Below are positions 21,619-33,615 of a stretch of 64,000 bases of DNA, piece after piece. Each line of letters begins with the position of its first letter. Within the stretch, counting starts at the first letter, position 1. The DNA is from Toxonevra muliebris (Eukaryota > Arthropoda > Insecta > Diptera > Pallopteridae), in NCBI GenBank assembly GCA_963691655.1, contig OY829328.1, positions 3,128,204 to 3,192,203 on the forward strand, given 5' to 3'. A program made the translations under genes and the position numbers. The notes under the pieces were generated by a model, which did no database searches, was not told where the DNA came from, and saw only the letters and a program-made list of their open reading frames with translations.

Positions 21619-23680
21619 CGTAGTTGTAGTGCTTGTTATTGTTATATTTATATGCTGTACATATGTTTGTACGAATTCGATTTTTCTTTGTTATATTTCC
21701 CTTCTTTCTATTTTAATTTTTGTTTTTCGTTTTTGCTGACGTTTCCTTGTTTTCACAGAAAAAGTTACTGCTGTTTTTGTTGCTGTTGTTATTGTTGATG
21801 CTGCTGTTGCCAGACACAAAAATCTTTCTTCTTCTTACTTATGTGTGTGTGTAGGATATTTTTTGTGAAGCAGTTTAACTCATACATTTATGTGTAAGTA
21901 TATATGCATGCATCAGCGTATAGAGACACAAAACACAGAATTTTTAATTTTTCAAAGTTCATTGGCATCTTTCATTTTTGTTTTTTGTTTACAGTTTGCT
22001 TTCCAATTTCATTTGCTGTTGTTTACTTTCTGCTATATTTGCTTGTATAAACTAATTTATTACTTTTAATTTTCATTCTGAGCAGTTCCAGTTATTCTAT
22101 CTCTATTTGATCTCACTTTACCGATGGCTTTTATATTTGATTATTAAAATTTGATGAAGATTTTGAAAATGTAATTTTTGTTCAGATTTTATATTATAAA
22201 TTTTATGAAAGAGTATTTATATTTAAACTTTAAAGTGGCTGTGGTTTTTTAATTGCATTACTCAAAATTTGTATGTTTTATTTTGTAATATTTTAAGCAT
22301 AGCTACAATTAATTTTATTTACAGATTTTATTACCACCGATCCTTAAAATTTCGCACATAAAATATTTGAAATTTGCTCGGTTTCATTTAACATAATTTG
22401 TGCATTCAATTGCTTAAAAATTTATACTTTGTGTTGTTGTTGTTCCTAAAATTTTTGTATATAAAATTACCACACTCATTGAAATAAAAATATGTATTTA
22501 TTTAAAAGTTCCACTTGAAATTTCACAAAAACAAACAAACTTTGTTGAGAATTTAAATTTTATGCAACTAGTTATTCATGTATATACGTAATTGCATATG
22601 TGAGTGTGTGGGTGTGTGTGTATAAGTATGTGCGTGGGTATATGGACATAATATGCTTTGCATGTGCACATGAAAATGTATTTAACTTTTAAAGTGAAAT
22701 TGTGGAAAAACTATTTTTTTAAATGCACTCATCTACTCATACATACATACATACACATATATATTGCATTCATGTAAAATTTATAAAATATTTAATTTCT
22801 TTTCAGAACAGAAAAATATGCATAAATATTTTAATCTAAACCATACCAAATATTGTAGTAAAACGAATTTTATATTCAATATCAACCAGAAAAAAAAAAT
22901 TAATAATTATATTCTATTAGAATCCTTTTTTTCATTTGCAATATGTATGAAATAGCTGGGAACGAACCAACTCTAGAGATTACCTAGCCACAATTATATT
23001 CTCTCTATCGAAGAACTCGAAGCAAAGCTTGGCTAAGGTTAAATTTTCGAATTACTAAGCGGCAGTCGACTGAAAGTTTCTGAACTTATGTTGACCGGAT
23101 GATGCTAACTAGGATAGGCTCTGGCTCTAATACATCTCCTAAAACTCTTTGTCGCAGCTTTGTTGACCTGAGCGAGAAGAAACTACCCCTGGCTACCTCT
23201 GCAAATCTTCAGTTCAAGCTTGAGAAAAACTTAAATTTTATGAATAATTAAGTTTTGAAAACTTTTAACATTTTTCATTGTATAAAAATTAATTAAACTT
23301 TCTTCTTTAATTTTAATGATGATTTCACGATGTAAATACATAAGTGAATTCAAATAATTTGTTTCCTTTTCTTGACAGCAATTTTTACAAACTAGTAAAA
23401 ATAATTCACAAAAACATATTAGCATATCAAATGAACCATCAAAGAAGCGTAAAAAATTTAAATTTAAGCTGAAAATGAAAAGAATTTTCTTTACTTTTAC
23501 TTTGAGTGAAAATTTGAAAAGCAAACTTCCTAAGTTTTACGACAGACGATGCAAGGTATAAGTATAAGAAATTGCTACAAGTTTAAATTAATCAATTAAG
23601 GTTGACTACATACCCAGCGGTAAATTGACCTACTACAATATTTCTAAACAAGTTCTTAACTGCAAGCACTTACGTGATCT
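21503..23680. other. 5' flank or 5' untranslated region of the VWC gene
   Basis: AT-rich with TG/TATG tracts (21840-21900, 22560-22660, 22740-22770). The segment 22950-23220 is more GC-balanced and may be an old repeat, but I could not assign it. No other exon was seen. Confidence 0.3.
21592..21618. repeat. (AT)n microsatellite
   Basis: An uninterrupted AT run of 27 bp just upstream of exon 1 of the VWC gene. It would lie in its 5' untranslated region or promoter. Confidence 0.85.
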
Positions 23681-23684
23681 ACAA

Positions 23685-23790
23685 GGGGCCGTTCACATAT
23701 TACGCAACGCACGGGGGGAAGGAGGTCCGGCGATTTCTTAGGGCTCATCAACTCTGTTACGTAACGTCGATTTTATACGATCAAATACAG
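23685..23790. mobile_element. MITE-like repeat with GTTACGTAAC core
   Basis: GGGGCCGTTCACATATTACG, GCAACGC, a G-rich run, and later GTTACGTAACGTCG. The texture matches short GC-rich repeats common in insect genomes that begin GGGCC(A/G)TTCA..ATTACG. The boundaries are approximate. Confidence 0.4.
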
Positions 23791-24061
23791 TTGAGTTCAA
23801 AATTACACTAGTTTATATGTAAAATACATTTTTTTTTCATTCCCTTTTTTATGCATTTTCTCCCGCTAAATTCGAAAATCAAAGTTACAAAATTTTAAGG
23901 ATTAGTTTTTGAGACATTGAAATTTTTTCATTTTTTCGAACTTTTTACACTTTAAAAATCATATCTCGAGCTAGAAATGTCCAGTAGTTCTTGATACCAT
24001 ATGAAAAGTATTGAGATATCGAATGAAAATAGGTCTGATTTAAAAAGCTGATTTTATGGCC

Positions 24062-24142
24062 ACGAAAAATAATGAAAACGACGAAAAACGTGAGGCCGCA
24101 GCCTTTACGTCGTTGCTCGTCGACAGCTGCAATTCTGTTTAA
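24062..24142. repeat. terminal sequence shared with the element at 43.0-43.3 kb
   Basis: GTCGACAGCTGCAATTCTGT at the right is the inverse complement of GGAACAGAATTGCAGCTGTT at about 43000-43019. ACGTCG words lie next to both. It probably is one end of the same repeat family. Confidence 0.4.
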
Positions 24143-27100
24143 AGCTTAATATACCTCGTGTCCCCTCAGTCAATCGTTCGCAGCATCTCCTTAAATGGTC
24201 TTCGTTTTTATTGTTCGATTGAATACTTCATTTGTTGTTCGCGTGATTGCTTTGAAATTTTCTGTTGATTAATGAATACATGGTGCTCCTGGTAGCATGT
24301 TTTTAGCTTTTAATTCTAAAGCACTTGTCTTAAAAACCGCTGGGTACACTCAGCAATAAAAATACACACAAAAACACACCCATGCATACATGCAAATGCG
24401 TACACGTACACATGCTTTAATGCTCTCACAATCTAATTTTTATAAGAAATACCCTAAAAGAATTTTCGCATGGCTTTTCTTCTAAATTTACAAGTAGAAA
24501 AAAGAAAGTGAAAACTTTTGCTTTTGTCCGCAGTCTCTTTAACTTTCTCTTTCTTACTCTCTACTCGCATTCCTTCATTAAAATTCTAACATTTTAATGT
24601 AAAAACTTAAAAAGTTGTTCTACTCTAATTTATTTGCATAAAAGTGCATTCAAAATGATGGGGCTGCGAGTGTAACGAAGGATAACAGCGATGCAGCTTA
24701 TCTGTGTACAGGAAAAGAAAAGTTTTTAATAAGTCACATGTGGATGTGCTAAATAAATAAACTAGCTTGCACCCCAACATCCTACACACACCCTGTGTAC
24801 AGGATATATTGGTTTTAAGCAAATTACATTCTCTTAAGTTTTTAAATCTACTGCTGTTACTTTACGACTTGAGCTTTAATTAATATTATTTTTGTTTCAG
24901 TTTATTCCTTTTATCAAAGTATCTAGTTAAAGAAAACTTTGATTTTTACATATATTTTTTCAGGTGACTATTTAAGTAATTCTTAATTTTCATTTTTTGT
25001 GCCTAAACTGTGGTATTTCAAACAAAAACAACGTTTATTTTCCCCAAAAAGGATCAGGAATCAGCTGATGATAATTTTCGAAAAATTACATTTTGTATGG
25101 ATAGCAAAAACTACCGAAAAAAATGCAAAAATATATTTTTTCAATAAAAAAGTAAATAAATAAAAATTACATACAGATTAATTGTTTTACAAAGGATACG
25201 ATTATATTATTTGACAAATTTTCAAATATATGTCAAATAGTTTTATACGTCTATTTTGTTTAGAAAACCTGCAAGTATTGAATCAAAGTAAACCAATCAA
25301 AAGATCAAATAAAAATTTTGTTTTATAAAAAAATATAAAAACGCCTATTTTGGGTATTTTATCTGGATTAATTCCCATATCCCTGTGAATGGAGAGTGAA
25401 GCAAGGATCATTAAATCTTCATTTGCTAAGTCTGCTCTCTAATAACTTTTTATAAGCCTCAGAGGAAAAACGACCTTTCATTTGTTGACGTAGTTACTAG
25501 CAAAACGAACAAAGTGCACATTTGCGAATGCAGTGGGGTCATATTCCTGAAAAATAAAGTGGAAATTAATTTTTTTTTTTAATTTCTGAGTAATTTGCAG
25601 AGTTTTAAAGAACTTGCATTAAGTAGGTCTCCAGCCTACATTGTCTTTGCAAAAAATTGTAGCCATACAGTAATTGTGACCTGTACTGCTCTCAAATTTC
25701 TTCGACAGGGCAATAAAGCTGTAAGTATACTTTGCTATTAAAAATATTAGGGCATTCATCGTCAGGTGTCCAAGAGGAGTATAATAAATGATGCTTATCG
25801 TTTATTATGGTTCAAAAAATCTATATTCTAAATTCAGGATTGTAGCATCAATAAAAGCAATAAATATAGCAATTCGTTTTGAAATTACTACTAAATGATG
25901 AATATTCCCGTAAATAGCTTTTAAAAACTTCTTCCACAATTCTATGTTTAAAACCCTTTCCTCTTGGCAACTCCCCTGTGTGCAGATGACCGTTTATTGG
26001 TGATTGTGTGAGCAAATCGAATTGCCAACATAGATTAGGTACACTTAAACAAATACCATTACCAAAAAATTCATTAGAACAAAGCGTTGGTTTTTTCTTC
26101 GGAATTACGATATTCCATGTGGAAATTAGTGAAGGTTCCCTTCAAAAAGGTTCTTCATAAGTATAAATAAGGCGACCACGGTACAGCAAAGCTCGGCCTT
26201 GGCCTTCAGTAACCTGCTATGCTGTGTGATAATAGCAGCCACTAGAGGATACAAAGGGTGTTTTTAGGGTTAAACTTGCCCCCTCCCCCATTCCCGATGA
26301 AAATCTCAAACATCGTTTGGTCGTGAATCAAAAAAAAAAAAAAATTTAGAAGAAGAAAATTTTAAACACCCGCCTTTTAGGATCTTTGGATCCACTAGTG
26401 ATAATAGTTGTAGAAGTATTAGAAAATCATACAATTAATACTCCAAGTAAATCGTATAACTTTTTATGGCTGCATTTGGCAACCCTTTTTAGTTTTAAGA
26501 CATTAGTAAAGCTAAAATACAAACATAAACGTAGGAATATATTTATACATTTATATATATATATATATATATGTTTGTTTGCTCCTCAAACTTGTGTTTT
26601 TCTGAGAGAGTATCTAAATCTTTTTAATTGCAGCGCAAAATCAAAGCACAACGAAAGCGAATGTGGTATAAGAAATTCAGGCACATTTCAATTTATATCT
26701 GAAAGTAAAAATAAAATAGAAACAAAAGCATTTAAGCAGCAAAAAGACATGCAAAAATATCAGCAAACGACACTTACACTCGCACACAAAAGACAACGAG
26801 ACCAATAGATTAAGTGGCAGACACATCTTCTTACAGCAGCGAGTGGCATTCGTACGTAAACGAAAGGATAATACTGGGGTACATGCTGGCTTCTATGTAT
26901 AAGTAAATGGTATGTGTGTGTGTGTGTGGGTATGTGTTAAAAGATGCGCGGATGCAAGCGATGTATTTGTTGTTCGTTCTTAGTGTTGTAGTGTTGTTAT
27001 ATATATATCACATGCAACCGTTGCCGTTGATGTCGCATGTTGTTGTTGTTGTAACTGTTTGTTATGGGTTTTGTTCTTTTAAAATTTTTTGTATTCTGAT

Positions 27101-27358
27101 TTCTCTCGTTCAACAGTGAGTACTATACCAATGTTGGCGCTATTTCCTGCATATGAAAGTGAGTGTGTATGTGCGTTCGTGCCTGTATATGCTCGTATTT
27201 ATTTCATTGAAACAATTGAAGAGCTGTAATCACCCAGCAAGTATAAAAAGTATGTATATATTAGCATAAAAAATTCCAAAGAGTTCATTGCCAAACTATG
27301 TAAAATCAATCTGACGCAGTAACATAGATCTAGTATATTACTAACTAAAAATAAAATA
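24143..27358. other. no gene recognised
   Basis: AT-rich. A GC-balanced patch at 26180-26310 ends in a C-rich string (GCCCCCTCCCCCATTCCC) resembling the one at 45330-45375, probably fragments of one repeat family. An (AT)n run lies at about 26555-26571 and a TG run at about 26910-26930. The frame at 26386-26808 is long but has no recognisable domain. Confidence 0.4.
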
Positions 27359-27359
27359 A

Positions 27360-27964
27360 GGAGTCAAATATATTATTCAATAACTGCAATTAAAAATTAT
27401 TATTAATTTGTGACTTATATCCTCAATTGATTGCACTCTTTTACAGCTCTGAAATAAAATAACTAAAAAAAAATAGCGATTTCGAATTTGAAAAAATAAT
27501 TTTTTTTTACTTCAAACCCCCAATTGACTCCAAGTGACTTCAATTGACTTCAAACCCCCAATTGACTCCAAAAGACTTCAACTGACTCCAATTGACTTCA
27601 AAATCCCAATTGATTCCAAAAGACTCCAAGTGACTCCAATTGACTTCGAATTTCAATTGTTTCCAAATGACTGTATTTGAGTTCAAGGTTACTCAAGTGA
27701 CTCCAAGTGACTTCAAAGCAGTCATGATTTTGGAGTCATAAGATTTGCAGTCTCATGATTTCAAAAAAAGACTGCACTCCCTTGACTCTAAAAAAGACTT
27801 TTCTAAATGAATAACCAATCGGCGACTCCAAAAAAAAACTTCTAACTGCATTTTTTATTCTGAAGTCAAATATGTTATTCAGTAACTACAATCATGAATT
27901 GTTGGTTATTAACTGTGACTTCAAGGTATTGCAATTAAATTGATTGCATTCTTTTACAGCTCTG
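27360..27964. repeat. gactccaa-type array between two 100 bp direct repeats
   Basis: Copy 1 (27360-27451) and copy 2 (27862-27964) both start with GTCAAATAT(A/G)TTATTCA and both end with TTTTACAGCTCTG. Between them (27512-27830) lie many variants of a 10 bp unit, TTGACTCCAA/GTGACTTCAA. The shared CAGCTCTG end looks like the inverted complement of a CAGAGCTG transposon terminus. Confidence 0.65.
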
Positions 27965-30900
27965 TTTTATTTATAATTATTTTCAGTACTCTTTTAATAA
28001 ATCTTTGCAAAATGAATTTCAAAAAACTTAAATAATAAATATCTACATCTTTTTAAAATAGTAAATAAATTCAATTTATTTTATGCGTTTAAAAATAAAT
28101 GAATTCGGTTAAAAAATATTAATTTAAAATTTCGATTCAGGGATACTCATCAGTAAGAGTGTGTATATGTAAAATTTCTAGTTCTAATTTGAAATATGAT
28201 CACATGAATTTGTATTTATTCTGAAAAACTATGTTGAAGAAGTAAATATTATCAGTTAAATATATAAAAAAAAATGGCTGTACCCTCATGAAATATAGAA
28301 TCTATTTTTAAATAAATATGTAAGTGTTTTTAAAAGCTTTAAAACTAATTTCCATTGAACCTGCATGGCGGCGCAACGATCTAAATACATAGCATTCTAA
28401 AACTTCAACAAAATTATCGAGAACTCAGGATGAGTTCCATCAACAAAATATGTACCTATCAAAATGGAATTAAAACCAAAAAAATAAGTGGGGTTAAATT
28501 TTAATTTAAGGTCAGATATTAAAATTGTCTTTGCTGGCACTTAAAAATTATAAGTGTGATCGTTGATGTTTCAGTTATAAATTTATTCGTTCTTGTTTGT
28601 ATTCATACTTGGTAAAACATATTTTTGTGCTGGGAACTGTATGGGTTTGCATGCGGGTACGACCGCGTCGTGTTTCTGTGTGAGCTTATATGTGTTTTTT
28701 ATGTATCAACGACATAGAGGAGGACATCAATGCAGACTAAAAAGTTAAAACTTCTAAAGCGCATAAATCAAGGTGGGATTTTCCCGCCTTTAATTTTACT
28801 TAAATGTTGGAAAATGTCAGAAAATTGGCAACAGTGCAACCATTTTTTTATTTCTTTTTTTTTATTTTAGTTTAGCACTTTTCCTTTTTCGACTCATTGT
28901 TTTTCTAAACTTTCCATCATTTTATTCTTTTTCATAGTATATTGTTGTTATTTGGTGTTGCTATTCACTTAAACTTTTATTTTATTTTCATTATGGAAAA
29001 CACTTAAGCCATTTTACGAAACTATATTCTCTCTATCTCTAATGGATTTTTCTTTTTCGTATTATTTTCATACCTTGAAGTTTTGTTTTTAAATTATTAT
29101 TATTTTTGTTGTTGTTAGTGTTGGTGATGGGTGTATGTGTTTCTTGGTAGACATTTGCTGCCAACTCATGACAATCTTTTTCCCTTCTGGATTTGCTGCA
29201 TACTTTTGTCTATCTTTGTACGTATCTGGCTTGGCTTTTATATGTTTTTGTCAGTCTTTCCATCATACCAGTTGCTATTTTTTTACGTATCTATCTATGT
29301 ATGTATGTGTATGATTTTGTATGTATATTGTGTTTATTGTAGAAAATGTGCAGCCATATTTATTTATTGTTTCTGTTGCTGTTTTTGCCACTTTTCAAAA
29401 TGTATATAAAAAGTTTTATTTCTTTCTTTTTTTTAAATTTTTTTTTTTTCAACAAAAACGACAGCCAGGCAGCAAGAAACTCCCAGTAGTTTAATTTCAA
29501 ATTAAGTCTATGCCTTTTTCATCCTTTTTGCCAGGTTCTTATCACTTTGTTCCAAGCAGCAGCATTTTTGTAATGGCAATTGTATGAAGTAGAAAATGAG
29601 CAAAAAGCTTGATAGAAGAAAAAGAATGATTTTACTACACATGCACCTACATATATACTATTGAATCTATAGAGGAAGTTTCTTTGTATGTAGGTATGCA
29701 GGAATGTAAGTTTGTATGCTCTCCTCAAAATGTAGTTAAAAAGTGATGATTATCTCGTTGATAGTTTACTTAAAAGTTTTAATTAAAATTACTTTTAATA
29801 ATAGTTTGTGAAATACATATTATGAAAATGTGTATGTACTCGTAAATGGAATAACAGTTTAATGAACACAAGACAAGATCTAGCTCTCTGTATACATTTC
29901 AATTACAGCTTTTAAACGTACGGAGTCACTATTATCATATTTCAAATTTCACTTATACCATCCAAAGTAATTGTTGGATGGTATAAGTGATAACAAGTGA
30001 TTTCTGATAACAAATTCACTCTTATGTTTGTAGAATGGACTAGGGATACCAAATAAATCGTTAAATTAATGCAAAATTATCATTATTTTCTTTTACAGTC
30101 ATAATATTCAATAATAATGCCAAATACTGTGATCGCTGTGATATTGTGGTTATGGGCTGGGTGCCCGGTTTCGATGCTCTGAAGTCTCTTCTACATATAT
30201 TTTAATGTACAAATAAAACTAGCACAACACGAGTAGATACGAAAATCTCGGCCTACGCTAGGCTCTCCAGGGGCTGTTGTAATTTAATTAATATTGCAAC
30301 AGATAAAACTGTATTGAAGAAAATTAAATTCAATCAATTTGCTTCGTAGAATAGAAAAGTATTGCAAATGTAATCACTTCAGGAATATTCAAGGTAAATT
30401 ATTAAATTATGCATTAAACAAAGCATTTTCTTCTAATGTGGTCTAGTCCTAATATTTTACTAAAAATATCGCATTATTTGAAATTAACCTCTACCTTTAT
30501 CTAACTTTTTTGATTTTATTCGTCGCGGTCAAATTCGTGAACCATAATTTAAGGAGAGAAAATATTATAAAAAATTGTAACTTGATTCTATTCAGCCATG
30601 GACAACCAAGTGAAATTTTTGTTTTTAAATACAATGTAAAAAAGCCTCAATTAGTTCTAGAATGAAAACCTTTAAAGGGCTTAAGCTCACACAGTGCATG
30701 GGGTTTGAGAATAAGAGGGCTCCTAGTGTCAATCTGGGGTCAAAAACTTCCCATTACCATTAAAGCAGAGGGTGTGTGTATGATGAAAATTTACACAGAA
30801 CGGATTTTATCTTACTTACACCTACGATCAGACATAATGAACAGCGAATTTTTAAAAACTCGAAACTTATTACTTAAGGCTTTTCGAGGTCGCTGATTAC

Positions 30901-33434
30901 GAATATGAAGTCGGAACACTGAAGTTTTCATTACTCCCACAAAAATTTAAAATTTGCTGGGCACTTCTCAAATGCAAGAAACCATTTTCAATTTTTTTCA
31001 CCTGTTGTTAACCCTTTGACTGACGAATTCTAATGGGGCTTAATAGAAAACTTTTTCAAATTATGGCTACTTAGTCTTTCCCAATCACGACACCAAATTA
31101 CATGCTTCTATATTGATTGATTTGTCATTTATTCAAAGTTAAACAAATAGCTATGTAGCTGTAAGCAACCTTTGTATAATCCGATCCTCCAATTTTTTAA
31201 TTTTCATATTCCCTTATCTTTTATAAACATATTTGATAAATAAAAATCCGCTTAGTAATAATTTAACGCATTTTTTTTCAAAAATAGTGCAAAAGATTTT
31301 AATAATTTTTGCACTTCGGGTTTTTGCTGGACTTCAAAGATAAAAAAAAAAACATTGAAAAAATGATTTAAGCGAGAAATTTTAAACGATCGGCCATTAG
31401 TAAACGTGAAGGATATCTAACAGAACCGAATACAAATAACATTAATAGCAAAACTTGGTAAATACCTTATTTGTTAAATACCAACATTGGAAACATTGAA
31501 AAACTTAAATTATCGAGAGAATCTCGCTCAAATAATTTTTTCTTAAATCACAAAATGGTACATAATTTAAATCTTGGCAATTAAGATAAGAACGGAAACT
31601 ATTACTTTTGCATTTTTTTTGTTTGTGTTCGTCTGATTTCAACATTTATCCTGGAATTTTTCAGTAGTCCTTGATAATAACTACTGAACTTTGAGAACCG
31701 TTAAATCCACTCAATTCGAGAAGAAGAGTTATGAATAGTTGTTTCAATTTAAGTGGGACTTATCCTCCAACTCCCACTTTTGGTTTCTATCTTTTCTTTC
31801 CCCTTAGGCTTACAAAGGATTAAAAAATTATATAATAACAGATTAAGGTTCAGAAAAAGAGTTTTTGTTTGAAGCCCCACTCCTCATAAGTTTTCTTCAA
31901 TATTCAATATTATCTTAGCGAATTCAAGAAAATTTCATAAAATTAACAGAAAAAAATATCTAATGAAAAAGTTTTGTAAGTGAAGAAACAAAATACTTCA
32001 ATCCAACACTTGGATCTACCAACGGTCCCCAGTTTATATGTATTTATGCGCAGTAAATTATAATCTTCTTAGTTTTTGTTTGTTAAAATATCCTTAGGAT
32101 TAACAGATTTAAGTAATCAGTGTACTTATTATACTTTGTAGTACTAAAATAAATCTTCTGTAATGAAATAAATAAAAGCTGAAAAATTATATTCTGTATG
32201 CGCTTTCTTAAGGATATGGGAATGCAATAAAGAAGCAGTTACTTTTTCATATTTTTTAATTTTTTTTTTTTTTTTGCTACTGAATTATTGATTTCTAGTG
32301 AGGAATTTTTAACAAAAATTGTAGAAAAAATAATGTCTTTCGCCTCAATATAAACTTTTTGTGGTGATTTTGATGAGAAATATAAACAAATTAAAATGAA
32401 GAAATTATTTTCCTCATTTTAATTTGTAATACTACTGTGGGCAAAACAAACCACAAAAACAATTCCATGTAGCATCGTAGGTGCACAATAAATCTGTTTT
32501 TAATTTTCCAACTTATTGCTTTGCCCTCTTCAGCGATTACTCTACAATCAGCGTTAAAATGCACAACAATATCGCAATGTGGCATTGTGGTTTGCTAAGA
32601 CGCTTCGAAATACCAACCAACAAGTGTTTTTCTCTGAATCTGTGAGTGTGTGTGTGTTTGTATGCTATACTTGAAAGATAGACAAGGAAGCAGTGCAAAT
32701 GCGGCAGAAAGTGTGGGAAGTTATTCATTTTCTAAGATGCCATAATTTAGAACTTTCTTCTCTTTCTTTTTTCACCCACAACCCATACACACACACATAC
32801 ACATACAACTCTATTGTTATGCACTACAATTGGAAATGCAGACAACAGCAGCAGCAAATCGTAAATAAAATCTTTAACAATGCACTACAACACACAATAG
32901 AAAAATGGTTGTGTATAAATGTATTTATGTATGTACGTGCAGGTGTGTGTATGTATATGTAAGATATGTTGGAAGATAAAGTTCTAACTTTAGTATTTCG
33001 CATTTGTTGTATTTGTTTTGCGAACGTTCTAAAAACCGACAAATGCTCTTAAATTATGGATTTATTTTACTTCTTTCTTCTTTGCTTTTATATTTTTAGC
33101 TAATAGCTCAGAAGCCATGAATGCAGCTAAAAGCCATAAAGAAGATTAAAAATAGCAACCAGTGCCACCACCGAGATGATTTATTTTAAGAGCACATTAT
33201 GTAAGTAGTTCAGAGAAACAAGCTAGATTATAAAAATAAGACTATGCGACACAAAAAGTGTTATCGGGATCAATATATGCTTGCTGGATAGACGAATTGC
33301 TTCCAGATACTGTGTCTGTTTCGGGGCTCAACGTAAAAATGGGGGTTGAACATTTGGAACGAAGTGTGTGGGGGAAATGGAGGTCTGATCGCGCGTTATG
33401 TCACCAAAAGAAATTTGTTTTTCATTATATATAT
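27965..33434. other. no gene recognised
   Basis: AT-rich with small microsatellites and the perfect hairpin at 29949-29990. The segment 30120-30290 contains a GC-balanced patch (CTCGGCCTACGCTAGGCTCT) that may be the tail of an old retroelement. No exon could be supported. Confidence 0.4.
29949..29990. repeat. perfect 17 bp inverted repeat (hairpin)
   Basis: TCACTTATACCATCCAA, an 8 nt loop (AGTAATTG), then TTGGATGGTATAAGTGA. The stem is exact. Just after it, AACAAGTGAT partly echoes the stem. Confidence 0.85.
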
Positions 33435-33615
33435 GCCTCTTTTTTGGGAAGAGTACAATATGATTATTTGAATTTTCACGGTCGAAATTGGTTTATCGTT
33501 TCACCATAAGGTGGCAGTACTAGGTGACAATAAGTGATACGGTTAGACCAAAGATCTTAATAATGTAAAGAGAACCCACAACAATGTAAAAAAACAAATA
33601 AACTAAATAGGAAGA
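33435..33615. repeat. interspersed repeat family A, copy 1
   Basis: Contains ATGATTATTTGAATTTTC, TTTCACCATAAGGTGGCAG, then GGTTAGACCAAAGATCTT and ACAAATAAACTAAATAG. The same blocks in the same order occur at 42836-42937 and 43328-43450, where about 390 bp of extra sequence separates them. Confidence 0.7.

Noticed and set aside
22950..23220. GC-balanced segment as an exon or tRNA-like element
   Set aside because: Stops in all frames and box A/box B-like words at the wrong spacing; probably an old repeat.
26386..26808. A 140-codon plus-strand frame as a gene
   Set aside because: Low-complexity IYIYIYI from an (AT)n run, no domain and no splice context.
29131..29409. Hydrophobic 92-codon plus-strand frame
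   Set aside because: Composed of TATGTATG/TTTG-type simple sequence; no domain.
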